Source: Opisthocomus hoazin
Lineage: Eukaryota; Chordata; Aves; Opisthocomiformes; Opisthocomidae
NCBI RefSeq assembly: GCF_030867145.1
Contig: NC_134427.1
Coordinates: forward strand, 15,771,001-15,835,000
DNA length: 64,000 bases
Reading direction: 5' to 3'
Positions 48,901 to 60,945 of this stretch are shown piece by piece; the first letter of the stretch is position 1, and each line of letters opens with the position of its first letter. The notes under the pieces were generated by a model. That model did no database searches and was not told the DNA's origin. It saw nothing but the letters and a program-made list of their open reading frames with translations. The translations under genes were made by a program, and so were the position numbers.

Positions 48901-50119
48901 AGTCTTCTAGTGTTAGTTAATGCAAATACTACAAATGAGCATGACTTTGTCCAAAATGCTTTTGCTGACTATATTTATCATCTGTCTTCTTCATGGTAAA
49001 CAAGAAGAGACATCTGTGGAGAAGGTCTGGTAGCCACAGAAAATATTTGGCCTCATGGTGTCTGACTGGTGCCGTTATGAGCTATTCTCAGCTCAAAGAG
49101 CTGTTTTTTAGGGCAGTTGAAACACAAAAGTGTATTTGGGACCTTTTGCAACCTTGTTATAGATTTGTACTGCAGGAAGTAAAACACTGGATAGAAAAAG
49201 TGCCACTTCAAGACAGCTGTGAGTGATTTTGGAAATTCTGAGTAATGAGATGAGTTTTCTCACAATAATGCTCAAGCCTAGCCCTTAATCATACACTTGA
49301 AACAAGTGGGCTCAGACCTTACGAAAGGTGTTTACCTATTCAGCTTTAAGGCACAGGCCAAGAAATAACTTGATCGGATTAGCCGGGTTTGAATAGGAAC
49401 AGCAGCAAACAGAATCAAATGACTGTGAACGATGCTGCTGTGCTCTCTATTAGAAAAATATCTGCCAGCTGCCGTTGTAGAGCATAATCCTGCAAGATGC
49501 TGACGCCTCCAGTTCCCATTGCCGGAGGGAGCTGGGCCAGGGCACTTCAGGCGTGCGGCTCCCATTACTCATCTTAGTCAAACAATGGTTTTTCTCTGAA
49601 AACCTTCTTTTCCCTGTTGTATAAAGGCTGATTCTTTTCTACCTCCTCTTTCTTGAAAGGCTCTTGACGCTGACAGGGACTGGGTGCATTGCTAGTTATT
49701 CTCAGCTGCAAGATTACAGAGATGGCAGTGGTAAGGTCAGTGGGGCATGAGCACGATTCAGCTGGAGAGCAGATGTGAGCAGATCATTTAAGGAAAGCAG
49801 CTGAAAGTCTCAGAGCCAAATGAGGATAAGACAAATTTTGAAATGTAAGGGCTTTATTTAAATTCCTTTTGACTTATGTGCACATTATACCAGGAATGCT
49901 CCAGAATTAAACACACCAAGAGGGTAAAGAAGTTTCTTATGCTTGAACTTGGACGTGTGAAGCCAAAGATGTAAAATGAGGTCAGTTAGCTCAGCTGCAG
50001 TGAATCCTTTGATATTCATTTAATGGATAAGTAGATAAAACTCTAAGTAAGCTTGCATGGGGGACTTTGAATTTTAACTGCTAAAGCTCTTTATAATTTT
50101 CTCACAGGTCTTTTACATA

Positions 50120-50341
50120 GAATGGACGTTGGGAAGCCTTTCTTTACCGAGAGGATGGTCAAACACTGGAACAGGCTTCCTAGAGAGGTGGTCGATGCCC
50201 CAAGCCTGTCGGTGTTGAAGAGGCCTTTGGACAATGCCCTTAGTAACACGCTTTAACTTGGTCAGCCCTGAAGTGGTCAGGCAGTTGGACTAGATGATTG
50301 TTGTAGGTCTCTTCCAACGGAGATATTCTAGTCTATTCTAT
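50120..50341 (+). mobile_element. CR1 LINE 3' fragment, diverged
   Basis: Seen: AAACACTGGAACAGGCTTCC followed by TAGAGAGGTGGTCGATGCCC matches the CR1 ORF2 end (HWNRLPREVVDAPSL in translation). Then come CAGTTGGACTAGATGATTGT and TTCCAACGGAGATATTCTAG with a terminal ATTCTAT. It has more substitutions than the copies at 1.55 and 14.8 kb. It lies in putative NPAS2 intron 1, in the same orientation as the gene. Confidence 0.88.
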
Positions 50342-51029
50342 AGGGCAGTTTAACTGTTCAGACAGCTAGTGCTGTTCCACTTCTCTTGCAATACGACTGC
50401 AGGTCTCCTCAACCTGTTTTCTCGTTTCCTCTGTCTCTGAACCAGAGGTGAGAGGTGGTCTGGCTCTGGGAAATTCATCATTTTGGCAGTCTTTGAGATT
50501 TGAGCCGAAGTCAAGAAGTTGAACTCTGGATCAGGAGCTGAATTCCCTTCTGGTGTAGGGAGGCTTTCAATCTGGTTCAGACCTATCTTTAATCCTTTTG
50601 TCCTAGTATTTCCTTTTTTTGAATAGCTTCCTTATGTATTGAGTTCCAGAAATTCCAGGCTGGTGATACACATGGGAAGCAGATTGCAACAGAGAGCAGA
50701 TTAAATTACTCAGGTCTAGAATTACTGAGGCAGAACATTTTTTCTTCGTGTTGCTTGAAAAGGGAGAAGAATCTTCCTTTTTTTTATTTGTAGGAAGAAG
50801 TTGGAGATCAAGTGACTCTGAGCGGCCTGTTCATTGGTCAGTCAGTGATCACTTGAGGAAAAAATAATGAACTGGGTTTTCTTCCCCCTCCTTCATTTGA
50901 AAATCAGTTCTTACCAGTGCGGCGTATTTAAGGGAGTTCTAAGACTATAGTCTTAGATGCCTCAGGAAGCTTATTTTAGGAGGGAAGACTTGACTGGATG
51001 CCAATAGACAGAGCTAATCATCAGGACAT

Positions 51030-51290
51030 CTGGATTCACTTCTTAAGTCTGCTGCATGACCTTGGGTCAATAAATTAGGTCGAGCTTTTCCAAAATGTGC
51101 ATTATTTGTAGGTGCTTATGCTGGCTTTCAACATTACTGAAAATTAGGCTGCGACTACATTTACTGTTTGAAATTCAGTTGCCCAAAACTGGGACACTCG
51201 TAAGAAGAGACAGAAGTAAAATGTGTGCCCCTGTTTCCTCACTTGTACAACAAGGATAACTGTGTTTATGGAGTGTGCCGTGGCTTCCGG
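51030..51290 (+). mobile_element. Possible old SINE/MIR-like composite remnant
   Basis: Seen: TGCTGCATGACCTTGGGTCA at 51050-51069, then CTTTTCCAAAATGTGCATTA and ACTGAAAATTAGGCTG, then CCTGTTTCCTCACTTGTACA and CAAGGATAACTGTG. These are the usual MIR-type phrases in order, but interrupted by other sequence. It sits in NPAS2 intron 1. No edges can be fixed. Confidence 0.35.
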
Positions 51291-53367
51291 ATGTAAAAGC
51301 GTTTGAGGAGAGAAAGGATGGCAGCAAGCTGCTTGCAAAGCGTCAAAAAAGCAGACGTGGTTCATCGCAAATCAAAGGACACTGAACAAGAATCAGACTT
51401 CCAAGACCTCCCACTTTACCAGCCAGAGGGGTCCCCAGGCCATGTAGAGGACCAAGCAGACCTAAGGAAGCGCAGAAATGACAGAGCCAAGGATAACCAG
51501 CTATCTGCAGACTGCCCGTACAGCACCCAGCCCATCCAGCTGCCTTCCCACGTGTTGCCCAACAGCAGCAGAGGAGCAGCTGTGTTTCCCTTTCTTGGAG
51601 GGGGAAGCCAGGGACGTGGCATTGAGTGTGGACAGGGCAGCGCAGGTGTAGCAAAGCCGTGTGCTTCCAGGAGGCTCTGATTTGTGTCGCATACGGTCAG
51701 TCTGTGCATGCCGGAAAGGGGCAGACCCGCTGTGCAGGTGTGGATCAACTATGCTAAACATCTGGTCACATAGTGGAAGAGTCCTGATAGTATCAGGCTT
51801 CTGTAATTAAATGGGCTAGGGAGTTGGTAGACACTTCTTGCTTTGATGGGCGATAGGAGTGTGCATCACTTTCACAGGTGCATCCTGACTCCAAGATCAA
51901 CTGTGGTTGCTATCGGGTTTTGAAGTGAGCCGAGGCACGTTTATGGGGCAATGGCCAGGGGAGTACCGTAGGTAGACAGAAGATCTTTGAGTTCAAAAGA
52001 AAATCCTCCAATCCACAAGTAGCTCCCACGGTCCTGCAGCCTGTGAACAGATGGACTTTGAAGCTGACTCATACACAGCGTTTTTCTCCTCACCAGAGCA
52101 CAGCACTTTGGAAGTGTAGTCCTAGAACTACCTAGGACCCACTCTTGACCCATTTGAAGGCCCCTGCTTTTACTGTGCAAGGCAAGCAGCCCTCGGGCCT
52201 TAGATTTATCTTCACATTACGAGTTCAACCTCTAGCACAAGCAAACACAAAGTACAAGTGCTCAGGTCCTCATCTGTACCATCCTCAAGCGTGTGAAATG
52301 CATTTTATGTACAAGATTAAGAAAGCCAAAGAAGAAGCAAAGCAAAAAATGTGTTGTTTGAGGAGAAAAAGAGAAGTGCTAGGGACATGAATGCTACTAT
52401 TGCCTCTCCCAGTGAACTGATAGTTGCTCAGGGTGTTCCCTTGCTGAGAAAAGTAGAGGCAAAGGTATTTAGTTTAATTAGCTGATCTTCTTTGTTGTCT
52501 AGTGATTACATTTATTCTGTGCACGGGGAGAGCAGAAGGCATGACAGTAGGTAGTTTAATGACACATAGACTTTATGCAGCTATCTGCTTGGGATGAGTT
52601 TCACCAGTAGTGAGTAGAAGAGAAGACGATTTACAAGAAGGATTTCAGGGTAACACATCCAAAAAGACAGTTTTGACGTGTTTGTCCTAGTATCTACATA
52701 GCTGCCAAAACAAAATCTGAAACTGAAAGAGGACCCAATGACCTCACTTAATGCCATAAATACAGCTGATGCAGGATAAGTCTCCTTGGTGGAAGTAACA
52801 CATAGCACCTCCCAGGGAGAAGCTCCAGCTTCTCTTTTCATCCCTGGAAAGGGAGCACAGGGCGTCAGGGTGCCCAGCACCCGCTTCATCAGCAGTTCTG
52901 CGGTAGGTGCAGAAGCCAACACTGCTGAGTTAGCAGAGAGTGTTGGTTTCTGTTATAAATGTTCCTAGCTGGTTTGCTCTGATAGTGTTGAAAACTATTT
53001 GGAATGAAACCCTGCAATCAGCCAGAAATTCAGCAGTGGGTTTATGATCAGATGTTGTCCATATTGTTTAAGCTGCAGAATCAATAGCGTTGGGGCTTTT
53101 TTTAGCTTGCTGAGCCACTTTTTTCATTGCTGAGATTTATTGGGTTAACCTTCCCACCCCCGCACCCCACTGCCATCCTTTGTGATTTGCCAGAAAAGTG
53201 AGTATGATACGAGGTGGCCGGAGGCATGAGCGAGGGAGCCCTGCTCGCCTTCCCCTCGTGTGCACGCGGCGGGAGCGGTTACTCAACTTCCAGCGTCAGG
53301 AGGTGAGCGGTGCCGGAGTCAGCCACAATGTCACCACCGCTTTCCTTGCTAGAAATTGCTCTCGGTA

Positions 53368-53387
53368 TTTTTTTTTTTTTTTTTTTT
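53368..53387. repeat. Poly(T) run
   Basis: Twenty T followed by CAG, so it superficially resembles a splice acceptor. No exon is recognisable after it. Confidence 0.9.
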
Positions 53388-55569
53388 CAGATAGCTCTGA
53401 AGCGAAATGTGTGTTTATAAACATGTGTCTGTGCGCCCACCCACCCACACAGGCTTTCGCGCCAGCAGGATCAGCCATAAGCAGAAGCAGAGCTCCAAGA
53501 GCATTTGTATTTGCTGGAAATTTTGGAGAACATTCTGTTCAAAAAGAATTCTGACTGTTAGATTTCAGTATTGCTGCCTTCTCTTTAGCTCTATCTGCCT
53601 TTCCTGGAAACAGTCCCGTGAAAACACAATCTCAATTTCTGCTGAAGGATTAATTGTGGACAACTGCCTTTGCTCCCGTCTTACAGGAGGGAAAATGGCG
53701 TTATTATTTGGATTATCTGGCTCTATGTCTGACTGAGTCAGGCGTGGTAAAAAGTTGTTTATAGGTTAGATATCATCATTTCGTATGACAACACACATTT
53801 ACCTTTCCTGTAGTAACAAACACACACAGGTATTTATCCAAGACTGCAGAAGAAGTATTATTTGCATATGCTTTTTTATCCTACCCTGCTTGTGCCAGTA
53901 GAAGTATACTTCTGTACTACTTAGGGCTGTGAGTCAGCAGTTCTGCCTTTTGCCGTGTTTTGAGAATTTTAAGGGGCTATTAGACAAATTGATAGAATTA
54001 ATTAAATGCATGCCCGTCTTGTTACAGAAACCCTGGAGACATTTTAAATAATATTCTACAAATGTTGTATTTTTACCCTGCAAGGTTCTGTAATTTGCTG
54101 GAACAGAATAAACTTCGCCAGCTATTTTCTCCAGGATCTGACAAAAATCCTAGAGAACAAAATGTTCCAGTAATCATCTTTTCTGTCTGTTAGTTTTTAA
54201 TCCTTTCCCCCCTTTCTAATGTCAGATAACAGCATATTCTGGTTAAAAAAACAACAAAGCAACATACAACCATTGTTCCTCCCTATTTTTGTAATTTCAT
54301 TTCTGTGCTGAATCACAGTCTTCTGATACAGCCTTTTTTATGGCGTAATTGTTTTGTATAATCCATTTTCTTTGGGTCCCTCTTAGCTTCTGTCTGAAGC
54401 TGTTACTGCTATAATGAATGTAGTCATAAATCTGTCACAGGTAACAAGCTAAATTTAGAGCTGAATAAACCAGGGGAGAGTATGCTGTAGAGAAGTGAGC
54501 ACATTGAGACGCAACAGTTACAATAGTGGCACAAAAAGTCTTCTTCTGAGAGGTGAACAAAAGAGGACACAGAGTATTCGGTTCCCTCACTGATTCACCA
54601 CTACAATCACTGTTCCAGTAAACAAAGATGCTGGGTGAAAATACAGGTACAGTCACGGCCTTGACACCCGTGAAGAGTGAAGGTGTGTGTTAGCTGCCGC
54701 AGGTGAATGTGCTGTACGAGACCGTTTCCCTCAGCCGTCCCGTGGTGGAGATGTAGGGCAAGGTTTCTGTAAAGGGTGGAGCGGCCCAGCTCCCACCGAA
54801 CTGAGGGAGATCCCAGCTCCTCCAAAGAGGCAAAGGGTCTGAAACTGGAATTAGGAGCTAGCAGATGGGACAGGACCCGGTGCTCCTGCACCTGGACCAA
54901 GGTGATGTGGGAGCCACCTGTGTTGAAGACACCCATCCCGATCCTCACCAGCATGATCTATGAAGCAGTGTGTCCATGACCAGAATTTGGCAATCCTGCA
55001 TGCCTCAGACCTGGGCAAGCCAAGAGTTCCCACACTTAGATGGCTGATCGATTGTCAATACTGAGATCATTACAACATTTTTTTTCTTTTTTGAGAAGAG
55101 GAAAGTGAAGAATGCAGAGAAGGAAAAGCAATGGAAAGATGAAAGCAGATGAAGTAAGAAATGTGAAGATGGAAAAACCCATGTTCAAGAAAGAGCCATT
55201 CTCTGAATTGCAAACTAATGGAAGATAAGTGAAAGAAGAGCAGGAAAGAGTGACGAACAACAGAAGGCAAGGCACGGCAAGGAAAGGAAAGGGTAAAATA
55301 TAGGCAGCAAAAAAGTAAGGAAGCACATCAAGTAATGCAGAGATGCCACTCCTTTGCCACGACTGTTTGTCTTTGCATTTCTGCATCATGCCTTCACGCT
55401 GAGCTGTGACGCGGCAGCGGCGAGGCACTGCCGGATGGGGTACGCCGGCAGCGGGTCATGCCGCAGCGGTACAGAGCAGCTGCTGCTGCTATTGCCCGCT
55501 TGCTGTAGCGCTGGGACAAAGTCTGCCCAGAAACATTTGTCTCAAAGATGGGTAAGTTTGTCACTGGGG

Positions 55570-55855
55570 TCATAGAATCATCGAATCATCAAATGGTTTG
55601 GATTGGAAGGGACCTTAAAGATCATCTGGATCCAACCCCCCTGCCAGGGACAGGGACACCTTCCACCAGACCAGGTTGCTCAGAGCTCCATCCAACCTGG
55701 CCTTGGACACTTCCAGGGAGGGGGCAGCCACAGCTTCTTGGGCAACCTCTGCCACTGCCTCACCACCCTCAGAGTAAAGAACTGCTTTCTACTATCCAGT
55801 CTATATCTCCGCTCTTATAGTTTAAAGCTGTTGCCCCTTGTCCTGTCTGCTATCT
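55570..55855 (-). mobile_element. CR1 LINE 3' fragment
   Basis: Seen: TCATAGAATCATCGAATCAT at the left, then GGATTGGAAGGGACCTTAAA, CCAACCCCCCTGCCAGGGAC and CTTGGACACTTCCAGGGAGG, the classic antisense avian CR1 3' UTR and ORF2 end. It reaches GTTGCCCCTTGTCCTGTC near 55845. The internal sequence differs from the 1.55 and 14.8 kb copies, so it is a different CR1 subfamily. It is antisense to NPAS2 in putative intron 1. Confidence 0.92.
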
Positions 55856-56039
55856 GAGTCCGCTCAGTAGAGGAGAAAGACCTTTGCAGCAGCAGGCTGA
55901 GCGCCGCTGCTGGGGCTGTCCTCTGTGCTCTGCGTGACGGGGCGATGTCTGGGTAGCTCAGCGTTGGGCCGCGCAGGATGGGCGGCAGGGCTTCAGTGCT
56001 CCGCGTGAGCGGAGGTGCTGATCGCTTCCTTGCTAAACA

Positions 56040-56560
56040 GCACTGTTTGGTTTTTCAAATGTCATTTGCATTAGCATCTTATAATTGAATCAGTAGCACT
56101 TTACTGAAAAGGTTAAATTCTGCCTTTTAAAAATTAAATCAGCCGTTTAGCTGTCAACCACAGCTATGCCCTCCTGTTGCCTCAAGAAGAATGAAACATT
56201 GGCATATTGACATATAAATCGTATTGCTGGAGAATGCATTAACTCTCTTATTTATGACTGCATTGTGCCGCAAAGTGCTGCAGCTTGTAATTGAGGGCTC
56301 TCTGCTGAATTCATTGCATGTAAAATCTGTGCAAATTATTAGCACAGCACATTTCCATGATGAAAGTATTTCCTACAGTATAAAGACTCCCTAACTGTCG
56401 TACATTACTCTAATGCAAAATTTTATGAAAATTTAAATACAAGCACAACAAGATTTTTATGCATAGAGATTATTTTTAGTTAGACTGGTTGATATAGTTG
56501 GGAAAAGCAATCAAATTATCTGGGTTCAGGGACTCTTTTTAGGTGACCGATGAAAGCTTT
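56040..56560. promoter_or_regulatory. Possible conserved non-coding element in NPAS2 intron 1
   Basis: AT-rich, repeat-free block dense in transcription-factor-like words: ATTTGCAT (POU octamer) at about 56066, several TAAT/ATTA homeodomain cores, TTTATG and CAAATTATTAG. It lacks coding potential and CR1 similarity. The texture is that of vertebrate conserved non-coding elements, but conservation cannot be judged from a single sequence. Confidence 0.3.
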
Positions 56561-58900
56561 ATTTGCTGCTGCTCACAGAGAAATGTGCAGCGTTACACTC
56601 ACAGAGTGATCTTTGCCTTGCCATCAGTGACATAACCAAATAATTAAAATTAAAGCTATAATGAAGCATTCATAGGAACTGTTGGTTTCAGGGGATAATT
56701 CTTACTAATGTGATGTTCCATTAAGAGTCATCCTAAGGTAATGTTAATATTTTGATGATTTGCAGCAAGCCAATAAATAAACATTTTCTTTCGTCAAAAG
56801 TTGGCAGTTTTAGATGACTCCTGCAGTCAGAGTGTTCGGCAAAACAAAAATTTTTTAAAAATTCCCCTCTCCTATTCTCTCTTCGGTAAAAAATGTGCCA
56901 GAATATTGCAGATAGCATGGAATGGTGCTTTAACTATTAGCTGTGTGTCTGAGAAGTCCATTTGTCTTGTTAAGGCTGCCATACTACACTACCCTTTCTG
57001 TAACCCTGGAAACAACTTCAAATACTGTGATCTTTGAAAAGTGTGAAATATAACTTGCCCTTAAGATGTTATGAGTGTTTTTTGAGACTCCCTGTACAAG
57101 GGAAGAAAAATTTTTTCCCTCTAAAGAGGGCATAAGCAATGATGGATGTGCATTTCTTTGTGAGAAAGCTGATCCTCACCTGTTGTAGGTGAGGTGAAAA
57201 CCTGTGGTAGCAGCACTGACAAGTGCCCTCTCTCTTTAAGTGCCCGTGGAGTTCAGGAATCCTTTAGGTGCTGCAGGGGAGGATTTTCAGGAGGCAATAA
57301 ATAAATTTTGATCCCTCTGGTTAATACAGTTAAGGTCAAAGAGATTCTGTCTGGAGCTATTTAAAATACTCTTAACACACAGACATACTGCTGCCCGTAG
57401 TGCTAAGTGTCTTATCTCGCTGCGGAGTGCATACAACCCTTATGAAACTATTCTTAAGTATTCTGGTTACTATATTTAGCTCTGGCTCATAACAAGACAA
57501 AAAACACTTAGCTAAATGTAGTCCTGAAGTGCTTAATCCGGTTAAGAATATTCTTGTCCTTAGGTGTCTTCTACTCAGACGTTTTGCAGCTCGCCATCCT
57601 GCTGCATCATGCAAAAACTTCTCTGTGCGTTTGGGCCTGTGAATGCTTTTATAGCCATGTATTCTGTTAGAGCCTCGAAGTCTGGTGTTGACTGAGGACA
57701 TCTCTCATGTTCACTGGGGGTGTCCCACTGGGGCTGACCTGGGAAGCCTCATTCCTCTGCCCCTCGCAGCTCACATCACCATACGGTGCGGGATGCGATA
57801 GCTGCAGCTAGAGATGAGAATCTGGGCTTTGTTTCCCAATGTAGACTCAGCGAGCGTTAGCTGGACTGTTGGCTCTCTCAGTGACCAAACAGCTTCCCTC
57901 AACTTACTGCTGTTCAAGCTGGCTGGGAGAGCAGCCGCACATGCAAGGCAGAAAACCTGTCAGACTTCCCGGGAGTTTTCGGCTGTTAGACCACCGACAG
58001 GCGAGGCAGTGTGAAGGTTTCTGCTCAAAGCTCGGGCAGAATCCTTTTGTTTGGCTGATTTTTTGTATACTTAAGCCCGTATAGAAAAAATATTTCCTGA
58101 AAATTTGTGGTAGATGTGTTTGCATATTCACAAGCATTTTTTAGAATTTAATCCATTGCTTTAAAAAGAATTTTCTGTATACCTACATGTCTCCAAACCT
58201 ATTACGAGTTAGCAAAACTTCCGTATGGGTCGTTCTTCTAGAGGAGAAATAACTCATCGTTTGGATAAAACAGCACTGGCCGATGAGCAGCAGTGACCAA
58301 GATAAGCACCTCATTTCTGTGATAGCTCAGTAGGGTGACAAATAAGATCACACGCTCCTTTTGAACTGGGATGAAACCTTGCCACTTGGCCAGCGTATGA
58401 CTTTGAGAACAGAAGCATAGCAGATCCACCATGTTTAAACTTGTTGCGTAGGTGTTGTTTTCAGTTGCAGCTTCACTGGGGATGTCGGGAGTTGTGTGAA
58501 ATTTTCTCTGGAAGTTCATATTCCAAACTGAAAATGATTGCTTCATCCCAACTGCATTTTTTTACTGAACCATGTACTGCTGAAACACATTAGATATTTT
58601 ATATGCTACTTCTGTTGTGTCAGGAGGTTCAGGTAACGTCTTGCAGGCACCTTCCATATTAGATGTACAATCACCCTATTGCACTTTATCTGAGCCAATT
58701 CATTTGAGCAAACGGAGGGATATAATTCCATGTAGCTGCAGTGAGCAGGGGTTTGGCCCACTGTCTCATGTTACTCACATGAACCTCCCCTCAAAGCACT
58801 CTCACCTGGTCACTGCTCAGCATCTGTGCTGCTCAGGGTGTTTAGCAGTGGCCCCATGTTGTCAGCCCCTGCGCTGTGCCAGCTGCCCTTTCCAGCATGC

Positions 58901-58966
58901 GTGCCTGATGTGTGTTTCTTGCAGTGGTTTTTCGTGCCTGATGTGTGTCTCTTGCAGTGGTTCTTC
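58901..58966. repeat. 33-base tandem duplication
   Basis: Two direct copies of a 33-base unit starting GTGCCTGATGTGTGT (58901-58933 and 58934-58966), differing at only a few bases. It is a multiple of three, so the + strand open frame runs through, but I do not recognise that frame as coding. Confidence 0.93.
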
Positions 58967-60521
58967 AGCCACCTTCTTGTGTTTCCTTCAATCTCACAAT
59001 CTACAATCGATCCTCAGTGGCCCCAAGCTAGTAGGGTCATTCTTCCACCCTGCTGGGCCACATGGCTTTTTGGACACGAGAGGTCAAGTTGACCTTCCCA
59101 GGCTGCTTCTGTGGCAGGAGGTGGTGCACACAGAGCCGGGAGCCCCAGAACATGGTCCAGCTCCTGTTCCAGGAGGCTTTGCTGAGCTTTCACCAGTTCT
59201 GCTTCAGCATGTTTCTAATTTATGGTGGTAGATGTTTTCAGCTTGAAGTGATTGCTGCTCTCTAGGCTATGTCTTGCCTGCAGCTGTGTTTTAACTGGAT
59301 TTGCTTTTCCTTCCAGGATTAATTTTTCTCCATCTCTGTTTACATGGTGATAAGAAGTGCTAATCCCACACCGTCAGTCTGGACTGATGAATCTGAGGAA
59401 TAGAACAGGTAACTTCTAATTTGGCTTGTAGCTTTCAGTGACTCAGGCAGTGAGAACCACTCCCTGCCCATGGAGTGCATTCATATTTTGGGACAAAAGA
59501 AATCATACAGTTTCTTCTGCCCAGGTCATCTTCAGGGAGAGAGATCCTTGCCCTGGAGCAGGAAAGGGAGGGTAAATTTTTGTATGTTTTACTGTGAGCA
59601 GCATCTTTGACTTCCTATCACTTATGGGTGATTTTATTTCGTGTTAACTTTCATAGCCACCAATTTGTTTGAGCTTGGAGTAGTCTCAGTGCAGGGAAGA
59701 ACATTTGGATGTACCCATTGAAAAATACTCCTTGGGTGCTGGGTGGGGTGGGAGGGTTTTGCCAGTGAAAATGCTCACTAGAGGTGGAGGCAGATTGGTG
59801 CTGATGCCAGTTGCAGGTGCCGTCTCCTCCTTGAAGATGTCTGAGGGGGATGCAACCCAGCAGAGGTGACCTGGGCAAAGCAGCATGGAGTGATGGCAGC
59901 TGGCTTCCCTGCGTCTGCCTGGCTCCCCATCCCTTGGACTCAGCCCGTCGGAGTCATAGAAAGCAAGTCACTAGTGGAGGAGGAGTTACCCTCGTGTTGA
60001 ATTTTCCATCATTACATGGGACCTGAGAGTACCACGTCCCTGCTGGGAGTTGTTGCCAACTGTTCTCCTCACCTGTGCTGCAGGAACAGTTAAGATACAG
60101 ACAGCAGCCCACAGTGACTGTTCTGGTGCAGGGACATACAGAACCCAGGTCACATTCCCTTCTTTTCACTGGTTAGTGCCAGGTGAGGAAGTTTTAACTT
60201 GAAGTCTTGGGTATGAATCCCAGTGGTAGGACACAGATGATGGGGTGGAAGTCCACCAGCACAAGCAGCAGTCATTGGCTGCAGGGTGCTTTGGGTGAAC
60301 CTGTCAATCATGTCATCACTCAGATGTCCTGATAATACCCTGCTGTTGCCTAATAGTAATCCTTTTGGGGATTAGCACAGTTACCTTCTTCCTCCTATGC
60401 CCTTCCACTAGGAAAGAAATCTCAGATGCTTTTCAAGCCAGCAGCCTGTTTGATTTCTCAGAACAGTACCGGGCGCAGTGCTGCCTGGTACAGACATGAG
60501 AGTCAAATCGGCTCACACATG

Positions 60522-60583
60522 TGCAGAAGAGATGCTGATTCCTGTGCAGATTTGCAGAGGAGATGCCGATTCCTGTGCAGAGT
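60522..60583. repeat. 31-base tandem duplication
   Basis: Two direct copies of a 31-base unit starting TGCAGAAGAGATGC or TGCAGAGGAGATGC (60522-60552 and 60553-60583), with three or four differences. They lie about 300 bases upstream of the start-codon exon of NPAS2. Confidence 0.92.
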
Positions 60584-60888
60584 TGGGCGCTTCGGCTGGA
60601 TTCCCCGTCCCGTGGCAGAGGGGAGTGCAAAGGCAGGCTGAGGGGCTGCTGGCTCTTAGCTCTTTACCTCTAAAGTCACACTTATTGTAGCTGTGTGTTT
60701 GAGTGTATAGCAATGGTTTCACTCCTCAAGCCTCAGCAGCTGACGGAACAAGCAAGAAACTATATAACAAGAGTGGAGTTTGGAGTCCAGGGGGTCAGAA
60801 AGTACAAACCAGTAAGCTCCATATTCTGACAATCCTCAACAAGATCAGGGAATATCTCTCAGTAAGTACTTCTGTCTTTTCCTTCCAG

Positions 60889-60945
60889 AGCCCTGTGTTG
60901 TGTAAACGAACTGATGGATGAAGATGAGAAGGACAGGGCAAAGAG
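60889..60945 (+). CDS. NPAS2: NPAS2 first coding exon (5' UTR tail plus start codon, residues 1-11)
   Basis: Seen: a pyrimidine-rich tract ending in AG at 60887-60888 is a good splice acceptor. After 25 bases of 5' UTR an ATG at 60914 opens MDEDEKDRAKR, and a GTATGA donor follows at 60946. The exon ends two bases into the Arg-11 codon; the G that starts the exon at 62361 completes it. Known: NPAS2 proteins begin with MDEDEKDRAKR directly before the basic region, which fixes this start. NPAS2 is a nuclear bHLH-PAS activator that pairs with BMAL1 on E-boxes in the circadian clock. The start context has G at +4 but C at -3, so it is not a full Kozak match. Coding sequence is 60914-60945. The frame stays open into the intron, but that read-through is not real coding sequence. 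Confidence 0.93.

Larger units (their letters stand above)
36189..60888 (+). other. NPAS2: Putative intron 1 of NPAS2 (about 24.7 kb)
   Basis: The interval runs from the GTACGT donor in the CpG island to the acceptor before the start-codon exon. I see no other credible exon inside it. Contents: G run at 36704; GC-richer patches at 38.8-39.2 kb and 42.5-42.9 kb with no convincing gene; a DNA-transposon-like remnant near 39.26 kb; an ancient CR1 at 39.8-41.1 kb; younger CR1 pieces at 50.1 and 55.6 kb; at least three perfect CACGTG E-boxes (39078, 44376, 51549); a block near 56 kb that looks constrained; and tandem duplications at 58.9 and 60.5 kb. The many open frames here are short, differ in base composition and match no family I know. 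The intron as a unit depends on the exon 1 call. Confidence 0.5.

Noticed and set aside
53368-53390. T20-CAG as a splice acceptor for a hidden exon
   Set aside because: No matching exon or donor with coding potential follows; a homopolymer is the simpler reading.
60862-60867. GTAAGT donor-like site 21 bases before the exon 60889 acceptor
   Set aside because: An intron of under 30 bases is not spliceable in vertebrates. It could only matter as the end of an alternative 5' UTR exon, for which I see no evidence.
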